NCBI GenBank assembly: GCA_964344215.1
Contig: CAYFMP010000015.1
Span: forward strand, 1 to 59,915
Direction: 5' to 3'
Source of the DNA: CAYFMP01 sp964344215
GTDB lineage: Bacteria > Pseudomonadota > Alphaproteobacteria > Rhodospirillales > Casp-alpha2
Length of the DNA: 59,915 bases
Position 1 is the stretch's first letter, and every line of letters begins with the position of its first letter. Position numbers and translations under genes: made by a program. The notes beneath the pieces were generated by a model. It worked only from the letters and a program-made list of their open reading frames with translations, was not told the DNA's origin and ran no database searches. This document shows, one piece after another, positions 44,203-53,605 of this stretch.

Positions 44203-45954
44203 ATGCGACTTCCCGGCGCGGACGATCCGAAAGCCCTGATCGAAACGATCCGCCGATCGGTGATCGGCGGCGGACAGGCGATCTCCGGACCGTACGGAAT
44301 ACGCCGGCAGAGCTATGCCGACTATACGGCGTCGGGCCGATCGCTGACCTTCATCGAGGATTTCATCCGCGATGAAGTGATGCCGTTCTACGCCAACACC
44401 CATTCGGAGACTTCCGGCACCGGATTGCAGACGACGCGGTTTCGCGAGGGCGCGCGCAGCCTCATCAAGGAAGCCATCGGCGGCGGTGACGACGATGTGC
44501 TGATCTTCGCCGGATCCGGCGCCACCGGCGCCATCAACAAGCTGATCGATATCCTCAATATTCGCCTCCCGGCCGACCTCGACGCCCGCTATCGGTTCAG
44601 CGACGGTATTCCCGAGGCCGAGCGGCCGGCGATCTTCATCGGCCCCTATGAGCACCATTCCAACGAACTGCCGTGGCGTGAAACCGTCGGCGACGTGGTC
44701 GAGATCGACGAGGATGCGGACGGCCATGTCGATCTCGGCCACCTGGAGGAACAACTGAAGCGGTTCGCGGACCGGGAACTCAAGATCGGAAGCTTCTCGG
44801 CCGCTTCCAACGTTACCGGCATCGCTACCGATTGCGAAGCGGTGACCCGTCTCCTGCATGCCCACGGAGCCCTGTCCTTCTGGGACTACGCCGCGGCCGC
44901 CCCTTACGTCAAAATCGACATGAACCCGAACGGCACGGACGATCGGGCCGCCAAGGACGCCGTATTCATCTCCCCGCACAAGTTCATCGGCGGCCCCGGC
45001 ACACCCGGGATCCTGGCGGTGAAGCGGGCGCTCGTGCACAACCGCGTCCCCAGCGTTCCCGGTGGCGGCACGGTGGCCTACGTCAACCCCGTCGACCACC
45101 GGTATTTGAGCGACCCCGAGCACCGCGAGGAAGGCGGCACCCCGGCCATCATCGAGGCGATCCGCGCCGGCCTCGTCTTCCAACTCAAGGCCGGCGTCGG
45201 CGAACAGGCGATCCGCGAGCGCGAGAACGCCTTCATCGACTGGGCCATCGCGTTCTGGTCACGGAACCCGAGCATTCAACTGCTCGGCAATCTCGAGGCC
45301 GAACGCCTTTCCATCGTCTCCTTCATGGTCCGCCATGGAGGACGCTACCTGCACCATGAATTCGTGGTGGCGTTGCTCAACGACCTGTTCGGTATCCAGG
45401 CGCGCGGCGGATGTTCGTGCGCGGGACCTTACGGCCACCGCCTCCTCGGCATCGATCAGCCGATGTCGAAACGGTTCGAGCGCGCCATCGTGCATGGCTG
45501 CGAAGGGGTCAAACCGGGGTGGGTGCGGGTCAACTTCAACTACTTCCTGAGCGAGACCGAGTTCGAATTTCTCCTGAGTGCCGTCGACTGGACGGCTCGC
45601 GAAGGCTGGCGGCTGCTGCCCGATTACCGGTTCGACGCCGCCACCGGCCGGTGGCGCCACCACCGTGGGGAAGACGCCTCGGTGATGGGGCTCGAAGACC
45701 TGAGCTACCCGAACGGCCGGCTCCAATATCCATCTCACAGCGCCGAGCTTCCGGAAACGGCGCTTGCCGGCTACATCGAGGACGCCGAACGGCTGTCCTC
45801 CAGCGCCGCTTCGGAGGCGGCTTCACGGATCCTCGAAGAAACGGTTCTGGAGCCCGAACTCGAGGACCTGCGCTGGTTCGTGTTGCCGAGTGAAGCGGTG
45901 ACCGAAATGCGGGAACAAGGCTCAACATCCGAATCGGGCGCGTCCGGGGCGTAA
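44203..45954 (+). CDS. Large class-V aminotransferase-fold PLP enzyme
   Basis: This 583-residue protein is longer than cysteine desulfurases (about 400). PLP-binding features include the Schiff-base lysine in SPHKFIGGPGTPG, the SAASNVTG segment and WDYAAAAPY. A cysteine loop GGCSCAGPYGHRLLGI resembles that of cysteine-desulfurase relatives. The C-terminal 120 residues form an extra tail of unknown role. It could be a desulfurase, lyase or transaminase. The position between demethylases suggests a nitrogen or sulfur substrate. Confidence 0.8.
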   Translation: MRLPGADDPKALIETIRRSVIGGGQAISGPYGIRRQSYADYTASGRSLTFIEDFIRDEVMPFYANTHSETSGTGLQTTRFREGARSLIKEAIGGGDDDVLIFAGSGATGAINKLIDILNIRLPADLDARYRFSDGIPEAERPAIFIGPYEHHSNELPWRETVGDVVEIDEDADGHVDLGHLEEQLKRFADRELKIGSFSAASNVTGIATDCEAVTRLLHAHGALSFWDYAAAAPYVKIDMNPNGTDDRAAKDAVFISPHKFIGGPGTPGILAVKRALVHNRVPSVPGGGTVAYVNPVDHRYLSDPEHREEGGTPAIIEAIRAGLVFQLKAGVGEQAIRERENAFIDWAIAFWSRNPSIQLLGNLEAERLSIVSFMVRHGGRYLHHEFVVALLNDLFGIQARGGCSCAGPYGHRLLGIDQPMSKRFERAIVHGCEGVKPGWVRVNFNYFLSETEFEFLLSAVDWTAREGWRLLPDYRFDAATGRWRHHRGEDASVMGLEDLSYPNGRLQYPSHSAELPETALAGYIEDAERLSSSAASEAASRILEETVLEPELEDLRWFVLPSEAVTEMREQGSTSESGASGA

Positions 45955-46074
45955 CACGGTTTTCGCACGGCACCGGAAAGCGTCGGACCGGGCCTCTTTG
46001 CCCTCGGCGGTGGCGGATGTCGGGGATATCGGCGCTGCCGCCGTCGACCGTCTTTCCCGCCGAAGCGCGAAGCC

Positions 46075-48498
46075 TTATCGATAAATCCTTTCACGTTTCG
46101 GATCGTAGGCGGCGCCGTCGATGACGCTGGCCGGACTGCGCTCGCCGAAAGACTCGACCTCGAGCCCGCCATCACCGATGCGGTCTGCCGGCAGATAGGC
46201 GAGGACCAGGCTCTTGCCGACGGTGTAGCCGAAGTTGCCGCTGGTCGTCTGGGCGACCGCCTCGCCGCCGGCCAGCACCGCTTCGCCGCCGAACACCGCC
46301 AACGGCTCGTCGAGCGCCAGGCAGACCAGTTTGCGCCGCACCCCTTGGTCGCGGATGCGGATCAGCGCTTCCGAGCCGAGGAAGTCGCCTTTGTCCCAGT
46401 CGATGGTGAACTGCAATCCGGCCTCGAACGGGTTGTAGTCCGGTGTGATGTCGGCGCCCCACACCAGGAAGCGTTTCTCCAGGCGCAGGCTGTCGAGGGC
46501 TTGATACCCCATGTTGACGATGCCGAACTCCCGCCCCGCCTCCATGACGACCTCGTAAACGTGGGCCAGGTATTCGCTCGGCACGTAGAGCTCCCAACCG
46601 AGCTCGCCAATATAGGTGACGCGGAAGGCGACGGCCTGCGCGTAGCCGATGTGGACGTCCCGGGCCGTCATGAACGGGAACGCCTGGTGGCCGACATCGT
46701 CGTCGCAGACCTTCTCGAACACCCGGCGGGCCAGCGGCCCGGCCAGGTTGAGGACGCCGAGGCCGGACGTGATGTCGCTGAGCTCGACGCCGTCGAACCC
46801 CTTCATGTTGTTCTCGATCCAGTGGCGGTCGCGGACCCCGAAGCCGGAACCGGTGATCAGCCAGTAGCGGTCTTCGGCGCGCCGGATGATGGTGACGTCG
46901 GCCTCGATGCCGCCGCGCTCGTTGCAGAGCTGCGTGTAGACGCCCCGGCCCGGCTCCTTGTCGGCCTTGGCGACGGCCAGGTGCTGCAGGAAGCGGCAGG
47001 CGCCGGCGCCGCTTATCTCGAACTTGGTGAACGACGACTGGTCGACGACGACAACGCCGTCGCGTGCCGCCCGGTGCTCGCGGCCGACGGTGGCGTCCTC
47101 GTGGGCGCGGTCGAAGGCCAGCACTTGGCGGGGCTCGATGTCGCCGGCGGCGAACCAGTTGGCCCGCTCCCAGCCGAATTTCGAGCCGAACACGGCGCCC
47201 TGGTCCTTGAGCGTCCGATAGAGCGGGCTGCGGCGCACGCCGCGCGCCGACCGCATCTCCTCGCCCGGCCAGTGAATCGCGTAGTAGCGGCCGTAGCTCT
47301 CGACGGCGCGCTCGTGCAGGTAGCGCCGGCCGGCGTGGACGGGGCCGAAGCGGCGGATGTCGAACGGCCACAGGTCGAGCCCCGGATCGCCTTCCAGAAT
47401 CCAATTGGCGATGGCCTTGCCGGCACCGCCGGAAGCGGCGATGCCGGCCGTGAAGCCGCAGGCCGAGAAGAAGTTGTCCAGGCCCGGCACCGGTCCCATA
47501 AGCGGCTCGCCGTCGGCCGAAACCGGGATCGGCCCGTTGATGACGGTACGCACGCCGAGGTCTTCGAGGATCGGCAGGCGTCGCGCCGCTGGTTCGGAGA
47601 CGTCTTCCAGGCGGTCCATATTGGCGTCGAACAGATGGCGTTCGCACGCCCAGGGGAACCCCTCTCTCGGATTGACCGGCGCTGTTCCCTTTTCCCAGCC
47701 GCCGATGGCCAGAGCGCCGGGCTCCGGCTTGACGTAGATGCTGCCGCCCGGATCGCGCAACCCCGGCAGGCCGTCAGCGATGCGTTCCGTTTTCTCGGTC
47801 ACCAGGTATTGATGCTCGACGACGCCGGCCGGAATCTCGACCCCGGCCATCCAGCCGACCTGCCGCGCCCACAGGCCGGCCGCATTGACGACGATCTCGG
47901 TTTCGATGGTGCCGTGGTCGGTGACGACATGGGTGATACGGTTCTCTTGTCTTGGCAACTCCTTGACCATGACGCCTTCGACGATGCGGCCGCCGCCGGC
48001 CCGGATGCCCTTGGCGTAGGCCTGGGTCAGGCTGTAGGGATCGACATGGCCATCGCCCGGAATGAAGGCGGCGCCGACCAGGTCTCCGGTCTCGATCAGC
48101 GGAAATAGCTCGAATGCCTCGGCCGGCTTCAGCAGGCTCATCTCGAGCCCGGCTGCCCGCGCCGCCGAGTGCGAGCGCAGCAGTTCCTTCCATCGGTCTT
48201 CGCTGTCGGCGATCCTCAGACTGCCGACCTCCTGCCAGCCGGGATCCTGCCCGGTCTCCTCGGCCAGGCCGCGGAACAGGTTGACGCTGTCGATCATCAT
48301 GCTGGTCAAGTTGCGCTGCGCCCGGAACTGGCCGACCAGCCCGGCCGCGTGCCAGGTGGCGCCTTCGGTCAGCTTGGCCTTCTCCACGACCACCACGTCG
48401 CTCTCGCCCGAGCGGACGAGATGAAAGGCGACGCTGGTTCCGATGACGCCGCCGCCGATGACGACGAGGCGGGCGCTGGTAGGGAGTGATGCGGTCAT
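46075..48498 (-). CDS. Dimethylglycine/sarcosine dehydrogenase-like flavoprotein with GcvT domain
   Basis: The start at 48498 gives 807 residues. The N-terminal FAD-dependent oxidase domain (VVIGGGVIGTSVAFHL) carries the WHAAGL motif whose His binds FAD covalently in dimethylglycine dehydrogenase. The C-terminal half is a GcvT-type tetrahydrofolate-binding domain, capturing formaldehyde as methylene-THF. It demethylates N-methylated glycines. The dehydrogenase class is clear; dimethylglycine versus sarcosine is not. Confidence 0.88.
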   Translation of the reverse strand: MTASLPTSARLVVIGGGVIGTSVAFHLVRSGESDVVVVEKAKLTEGATWHAAGLVGQFRAQRNLTSMMIDSVNLFRGLAEETGQDPGWQEVGSLRIADSEDRWKELLRSHSAARAAGLEMSLLKPAEAFELFPLIETGDLVGAAFIPGDGHVDPYSLTQAYAKGIRAGGGRIVEGVMVKELPRQENRITHVVTDHGTIETEIVVNAAGLWARQVGWMAGVEIPAGVVEHQYLVTEKTERIADGLPGLRDPGGSIYVKPEPGALAIGGWEKGTAPVNPREGFPWACERHLFDANMDRLEDVSEPAARRLPILEDLGVRTVINGPIPVSADGEPLMGPVPGLDNFFSACGFTAGIAASGGAGKAIANWILEGDPGLDLWPFDIRRFGPVHAGRRYLHERAVESYGRYYAIHWPGEEMRSARGVRRSPLYRTLKDQGAVFGSKFGWERANWFAAGDIEPRQVLAFDRAHEDATVGREHRAARDGVVVVDQSSFTKFEISGAGACRFLQHLAVAKADKEPGRGVYTQLCNERGGIEADVTIIRRAEDRYWLITGSGFGVRDRHWIENNMKGFDGVELSDITSGLGVLNLAGPLARRVFEKVCDDDVGHQAFPFMTARDVHIGYAQAVAFRVTYIGELGWELYVPSEYLAHVYEVVMEAGREFGIVNMGYQALDSLRLEKRFLVWGADITPDYNPFEAGLQFTIDWDKGDFLGSEALIRIRDQGVRRKLVCLALDEPLAVFGGEAVLAGGEAVAQTTSGNFGYTVGKSLVLAYLPADRIGDGGLEVESFGERSPASVIDGAAYDPKRERIYR

Positions 48499-48524
48499 TG
48501 CGGGTGTCCGTTCGGTTGTCGTTG

Positions 48525-50042
48525 TCAAGCGGTTCGACGGCGCCGGTTGGCGCGCCGTTGGCGGGTGGCCCCGGCGGCGCCTGTGTCGATCCGCTTCCAA
48601 CCCTCGGGTAGGACCGAATCGCCGGCCACCAGGCCATCGAACTCGGCCCGGATTCTCTCGTCGACGGCCGGATCGAGGGCGGCGGGGTTGGCGGAAGACA
48701 GGATGTCGAGCGCCTTGTTCATGGCTCGCTGGTGGATGGTCGAGGATCCCTCCGCCTGCCACTGCTCGCGCAATTTACGGTCGGCCAACTCGGGCAGCAA
48801 GGTCGCCGTCAGCATGCGGTCCAGGGTCTCGGGATTGGCCGCGAACATGCCGGCCGGCCCGGCCGCCTTGATCTCTTCGAGCAAGGCGAGGTCCTTCGAG
48901 AAGCCGAAGCCCCCGCGCACGCGCTTGATCATCATGGCGATCTCGTCGTCGATGGCGACCTGGCCGTAATCGAACGACATCAGGGCGTCCTGCAGACCGC
49001 CCATGACGACGAAATCGACCCCGGAAACGGCGCCCAGCAGCGGCGACATGCCCTTCTCGAAACCGGCCTGGGCGTCCGCCGTCTTGGCGTTGGTCAGCCC
49101 CAGGTAGCCGCCGGCCGGCACGTTGTAGTGGCGCGCCATCTGGCAGACGGCGGCGTTCATCATGCCGACCTCGATGGCGCCCGGCGCGTAAGCGCCGTCG
49201 CGCATGTCGGCGAACACCGGCAGAAAATTGTAGATCTGCGCCGTGCCGGGTTTCGACATCTGGGCCAGGGTCGCCGCCGCCAGCCACTCGGCGTTCATCA
49301 GCATCAACATACCCTGCAGGGACAGAGGCGTGCTGAGTCCGCCCATCGGCGCGATGGTGCCATACGCGGTGACGTCGTTCTCGGCGTAGAACATCAGCAT
49401 CTCGGTGCTGTCGTAATCCATGGTCAGCGGCGAGACGATGGAACAGTAGCCGAAGTTGATGAACGGCCGTTCCCAATAGGCCTCCTTCGAGCCGGCGATC
49501 AGTTCGCCCAGTTTCAGCACCTGACGGGCCTCTGCGACATCGATGACCGAGGTCCGAACCGGTTTGGCGCAGTTCTTCAGGGCCGGATAGAAACGCGACA
49601 GGCTGAACTGCCCTTGCGGCGCGTCGTCGGCCAGGGTCGAGATCGAGAATACGTCGAAACCCGGCAACTGGTTGACCAAATGCGCGATCAGGGCGATGTC
49701 GTCGGAGGTGGCGCGACGCACGTCGGCCGTCACCGGATCGACGATGTCCGGCGCCGAACTGGCGGTGGCGATGACCGGAAGATCGCGCGGGAACGTGACG
49801 TCGCGGGCCGGATCGCGGCCTCTCAGCGTGATCGTCGGCGGCACCAGGGCGCGGTATTCCTCGACGATCGTTGCCGGAAGGCGGACGATCTCGGTGGCCT
49901 CGTCGACCCGGGCGCCGTGCTCGGCGAAGCGCCGCCTGGCCTTCTCGTTGCGGACCAGCAGCCCGACCTCCGCGAGGATCTCGAGAGAGGTCTCGTGAAC
50001 GTGGCCGACCTCGTCGGCTGTCAGGTACGAGAAAAATTCCAT
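48525..50042 (-). CDS. MttB-family methyltransferase, non-pyrrolysine type
   Basis: A 505-residue trimethylamine-methyltransferase (MttB) superfamily protein. It reads without an internal amber codon, so it is not a pyrrolysine enzyme. It resembles glycine-betaine type members (MtgB) or the large uncharacterised aerobic group. It lies 26 bp before the dehydrogenase, probably co-transcribed. No corrinoid protein gene is near, so the methyl acceptor is unknown. The basic tail (RQRRANRRRRTA) is odd. Confidence 0.85.
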   Translation of the reverse strand: MEFFSYLTADEVGHVHETSLEILAEVGLLVRNEKARRRFAEHGARVDEATEIVRLPATIVEEYRALVPPTITLRGRDPARDVTFPRDLPVIATASSAPDIVDPVTADVRRATSDDIALIAHLVNQLPGFDVFSISTLADDAPQGQFSLSRFYPALKNCAKPVRTSVIDVAEARQVLKLGELIAGSKEAYWERPFINFGYCSIVSPLTMDYDSTEMLMFYAENDVTAYGTIAPMGGLSTPLSLQGMLMLMNAEWLAAATLAQMSKPGTAQIYNFLPVFADMRDGAYAPGAIEVGMMNAAVCQMARHYNVPAGGYLGLTNAKTADAQAGFEKGMSPLLGAVSGVDFVVMGGLQDALMSFDYGQVAIDDEIAMMIKRVRGGFGFSKDLALLEEIKAAGPAGMFAANPETLDRMLTATLLPELADRKLREQWQAEGSSTIHQRAMNKALDILSSANPAALDPAVDERIRAEFDGLVAGDSVLPEGWKRIDTGAAGATRQRRANRRRRTA

Positions 50043-50128
50043 CGCGCGTACACCGGATGGCTGCGAGCCTGCGAAAACTCTAGGCGGTACAAAGACTTGC
50101 CCTCAAGCAATAAAAACAGCCACAATAC

Positions 50129-50143
50129 ATAAGTAAAACTTAT
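50129..50143. promoter_or_regulatory. LysR-type binding site
   Basis: The dyad ATAAGT-AAA-ACTTAT, which fits the T-N11-A rule for LysR regulators, lies in the 127-bp spacer between the divergent MttB and LysR genes. Confidence 0.6.
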
Positions 50144-50169
50144 TTAATGTCGGAGCCGTCGCCGCCACC

Positions 50170-51081
50170 ATGAAACGCCCGCGTCTCAACGTGTTGAGGA
50201 CCTTCGAGGCGGCCGGCCGTCGCCTCAGCTTTTCGCTGGCGGCGGACGAGCTCAACATCTCGCAGGCCGCGGTCAGCCAGCAAATGCGGCACCTGGAAGC
50301 CTACCTCGACGCCGACCTTTTCGTCAGGCACCACCGGCGGCTGTCGCTGACCGGCACCGGCCGGGCCTACCTGGCGGCGGTGCACGAGGCGCTCGACCGG
50401 CTCGATACGGTGACCGATCAACTGTTCCCCGACCGTCCGCACCAGACCGCTGTCCTGCGCTGCACATCGAGCGTCGCCACCCTGTGGCTGGCGCCCAGAC
50501 TCGGCGTGTTTCACAAACGCCACCCCGACATCGAGCTGCGCATAAGAACCCTGGACCAGGGTTACGGCGACAGTGTTTCTTCAAAGGCCGACCTGGAGAT
50601 CGTCATTCTACGCGACGGCGCCGACGACGCGGGGGCGGTGAAGCTGATGACCTCGACGATCACGCCTGTCTGTTCACCGACACTGTTTGCCGGCCGGGAC
50701 CGCCCGCGCCAGCCGGCCGACCTGCTGGCCTTTGAGTTGATCCATGTCCTCGGATACGACGACGACTGGCACCGGTGGTTCCGCAACCACGGACTTCTGG
50801 GCGAGCCGGTGCCGCGCGGATTGTCGGTCGACGGCTCGCTGATCGCCATCGAGGCGGCCGGCCGAGGCGACGGCGTCATGCTGGGGCGGCGGCCGTTCAT
50901 CGACCATCACCTGGACACCGGCGAGCTGATCGAGGCGTTCGAGCGGCCTTTCCATCTGTACGCCGACTACTACCTCCGTCAGCAGCCGCGCACCAAGGAC
51001 AGGCGCGCCAATCAGGTCGTGGCCGACTGGCTGGTCGGACTGGCGGCCGAGACACCGGCGCCGCGCCGCCGCTCGGCCTGA
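50170..51081 (+). CDS. LysR-family regulator, GcvA type
   Basis: This 303-residue protein has an N-terminal winged helix (LRTFEAAGRRLSFSLAADELNISQAAVSQQMRHLE, in pieces around the AAVSQQ turn) and the LysR substrate-binding domain. The GcvA/AmpR-like start (PRLNVLRTFEAAGR) fits regulators of glycine and C1 metabolism. It is divergent from the MttB gene over a T-N11-A site, so it likely controls the demethylation operon. Confidence 0.88.
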   Translation: MKRPRLNVLRTFEAAGRRLSFSLAADELNISQAAVSQQMRHLEAYLDADLFVRHHRRLSLTGTGRAYLAAVHEALDRLDTVTDQLFPDRPHQTAVLRCTSSVATLWLAPRLGVFHKRHPDIELRIRTLDQGYGDSVSSKADLEIVILRDGADDAGAVKLMTSTITPVCSPTLFAGRDRPRQPADLLAFELIHVLGYDDDWHRWFRNHGLLGEPVPRGLSVDGSLIAIEAAGRGDGVMLGRRPFIDHHLDTGELIEAFERPFHLYADYYLRQQPRTKDRRANQVVADWLVGLAAETPAPRRRSA

Positions 51082-51103
51082 CCGTCGGGACGAAGGACGC
51101 CGC

Positions 51104-52516
51104 TCAGGCGACTCTGACGACGCAGGCCATGCCGGCTTCGTGATGTTCCAGGATGTGGCAATGGAACAGCCAGTCGCCGGGATTGTCGGCGACCAAAGCG
51201 AGTTCGACCGTGTCGTCGCGCTCGAGCATGACGGTATCGGTCCACGGCGAATAGGGGACGGTGCGGCCGTTGCGGGCGATCACCCGAAAGGCGTGGCCGT
51301 GCAGATGCATGGGGTGTGGCCATGCGGTCTCGTTCTTGAGCACGAGAACGTGGCTGCGGCCGCGCCCCAGCGTCAGCAGCGGCTCCATCGCCATGCCGTC
51401 GGCGACGACGCCGTTCAGCGCCCACACCTTGCCCTGTTCGGCCAGCTCGCGGATCGGCGTGTCGACGCCCCGGTAAAGCGCACTCCGCATCGATCCCATG
51501 GCGCCGCCGCCGATAACGATTTGGTGGCGCTCGGCCGCTTTCAGGTCCGGTTCCGGCACCGGGTTGGGGCTAAGCGCCGGGCTGGCGTCGGGCGGCGAGT
51601 TGCCGAGCGGCTTTTCCGTGCCGTAGACCAGGTCCAGGTACTTATAAGTCATGCGCTCGTAGTAGGAGTCGATGACCGGGTAGGCGCGGCCCGGCTCGCC
51701 CTCCATGTCGACGATCAGATCGGCCCGCTGGCCCGGTCCGAGTACGACCGGGCCAGCGGTGCGGTGCGGCGTCACCGGCTGGCCGTCCAGCGCGATCAAC
51801 AGCGGTCGGTGGCCTTCGAAGCCGAGCCCGAAGATGCGCGCGTTGGCCGCGTTGATCAGACGCAGCCGCAGCCGCTCGCCGGCGCGGACGGCGAATGTCG
51901 AACTGTCGCGGCCGTTCAGGGTCGCCGTGTTGCCGAGGCGGCCGGCGTGGCTCATGTCGCGGAGGTTGGAGAAACTGTCGCTGATGGCGGCGTCCTCGGT
52001 CAGACGCCAATCGTCGATCACCCAGACGACGTCGCGGTCGACCTCGGGCGGCTGGCGCTCCTCGACGATAAGAGGGCCGTAAAGGCCGTGGCCGACCTGC
52101 CGTGAACTGAGCGTGTGGGGATGATACCAATAGGTGCCGGCGTCGGGCGCGGCAAAAGCGTAGGTGAAGGAGCCGCCCGGCCGGATCGGTGGTTGGGTCA
52201 GTTCCGGCACCCCGTCCATGGCGTTGGGGATGCGCAGCCCGTGCCAATGCACGGTGGTCGGCTGGTCGAGTCCGTTGACGACGCCGATCTCGACCGACTC
52301 GCCCTGGCGCACCCGGATTTCCGGCCCCGGCACCCGGCCATTATATGCCCATACCGCGGTTTCGGGATTGGGAGGGGTGAGCAGCGGGATACGGGTCGGC
52401 CTCGGGCGCAATTCGAAGGCCTTGACGCCGCCGGCTGCGGCCGGTCGACGAATCAGGGCGCCGACGGCGACGGCGGCGCCGCCGGCCAGAAAGCTGCGGC
52501 GGTCGATGCGGATCAT
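51104..52516 (-). CDS. Tat-exported multicopper oxidase
   Basis: This 470-residue protein has a twin-arginine signal (DRRSFLAGGAAVA). The copper-binding motifs are HWHG (90-93), WYHPH (H132, H134), HPMHLHGH and the C-terminal HCHILEHHEAGM, which together hold the T1 and trinuclear sites. It is a three-domain laccase/bilirubin-oxidase/CueO-like enzyme without the methionine-rich insert of CueO. The substrate (metal or phenol) is unknown. It is convergent with the LysR gene. Confidence 0.9.
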   Translation of the reverse strand: MIRIDRRSFLAGGAAVAVGALIRRPAAAGGVKAFELRPRPTRIPLLTPPNPETAVWAYNGRVPGPEIRVRQGESVEIGVVNGLDQPTTVHWHGLRIPNAMDGVPELTQPPIRPGGSFTYAFAAPDAGTYWYHPHTLSSRQVGHGLYGPLIVEERQPPEVDRDVVWVIDDWRLTEDAAISDSFSNLRDMSHAGRLGNTATLNGRDSSTFAVRAGERLRLRLINAANARIFGLGFEGHRPLLIALDGQPVTPHRTAGPVVLGPGQRADLIVDMEGEPGRAYPVIDSYYERMTYKYLDLVYGTEKPLGNSPPDASPALSPNPVPEPDLKAAERHQIVIGGGAMGSMRSALYRGVDTPIRELAEQGKVWALNGVVADGMAMEPLLTLGRGRSHVLVLKNETAWPHPMHLHGHAFRVIARNGRTVPYSPWTDTVMLERDDTVELALVADNPGDWLFHCHILEHHEAGMACVVRVA

Positions 52517-52577
52517 GCTCTACATAAGGGGCCTCGCTCCGGTCGCGTCAAGGCGGCAGTCCCACTCGGGGTCCGGC

Positions 52578-53588
52578 TCAGGCCAGGCGCACCAGTTGCT
52601 TGCCGATGTTGCCGCCCTCCAGCATCGAGATGAAGGCGGCCGGTGCGTTTTCGATGCCGTCGGCCACCGTCTCGCGATACTCGAGGCGTCCCGAGCGTAC
52701 CAACTCCTCCAACTCGGCCCTGGCTTGCGGCCATTTGTCGCGATGCGCGCTTAAGACGAAGCCCTCGAGGCGCAGCGACTTGTCGAAGATCAGCCGCGTG
52801 TTGCGCACCCCGTAGGGCTCGCCTTCGTTGTTGTATTGCGACAGCACGCCGCAGACGGCGATGCGGGCGCCACGATTCAGGTGCGCCATGGCGGTGTCCA
52901 GCGTCTCGCCGCCGACATTGTCGAAATAGACGTCGAAGCCGCCGGGCTGGGCGTCGGAGAGTTGGCCGGAAAGGTCAGCCGCCTTGTAGTCGCAGCAGGC
53001 GTCGAACCCGAACTCGTCGACGACGATCCGGCACTTCTCGGGCCCGCCGGCGATACCGACCGCGGTGCAGCCCATCGCCTTGGCGATCTGACCGGCGGCG
53101 CTGCCGACCGAACCGGCCGCCGCCGAGACCAGCACCGTATCGTCGGCGGCGAGGCCGGCCACCACCTTGAGGCCGACCCAGGCGGTGGCGCCGGTCGAGC
53201 CGCAGGCGCCGAGGTAGGCGGATAAGGGAATCTCGCCGCCGGGTTCGATCTTGAAATCGAGGTCTGTGCCGTCGGAGACGGCGTGGGTCTGCCAGCCCAG
53301 GCGTCCGACCACGTGATCGCCGGGCGCGTAATCCGGGTGGCGGCTGTCTGTGACCTCGCCGAGGACGCGGCCGACCATGAGGTCGCCGGGAGCCAGCGTG
53401 TTGGGGCTGTAGGTCCAGCCGCCGCCCATCAGCATCCGCATGTAGGGGTCGAGCGACAGGTAGAGGTTGTGGATCAGGAACCGGCCGTCGCCGATCTCGG
53501 GCAACGGCTTTTCGACGACCTCGAAATCTTCGACGCCAGGCAGCCCCTCTGGCGCACGGCGGAACAGCACTTGCGTGTTGACGGTCAT
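52578..53588 (-). CDS. MDR-family NADP-dependent oxidoreductase
   Basis: A 336-residue zinc-free medium-chain reductase of the leukotriene-B4-dehydrogenase/CurA type. It shows YLSLDPYMR, the nucleotide motif AAAGSVGSAAGQIAK and FDNVGGETLD. It reduces enones or quinone-like compounds with NADPH. It lies 17 bp downstream of the binding-protein gene and is likely co-transcribed with it. Confidence 0.88.
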   Translation of the reverse strand: MTVNTQVLFRRAPEGLPGVEDFEVVEKPLPEIGDGRFLIHNLYLSLDPYMRMLMGGGWTYSPNTLAPGDLMVGRVLGEVTDSRHPDYAPGDHVVGRLGWQTHAVSDGTDLDFKIEPGGEIPLSAYLGACGSTGATAWVGLKVVAGLAADDTVLVSAAAGSVGSAAGQIAKAMGCTAVGIAGGPEKCRIVVDEFGFDACCDYKAADLSGQLSDAQPGGFDVYFDNVGGETLDTAMAHLNRGARIAVCGVLSQYNNEGEPYGVRNTRLIFDKSLRLEGFVLSAHRDKWPQARAELEELVRSGRLEYRETVADGIENAPAAFISMLEGGNIGKQLVRLA

Positions 53589-53605
53589 CGGCGCCTTTGC
53601 CCCGT

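Noticed and set aside
48525..50042. Pyrrolysine-encoding MttB
   Set aside because: The frame is continuous with no internal TAG, and no pyl genes are in the window.
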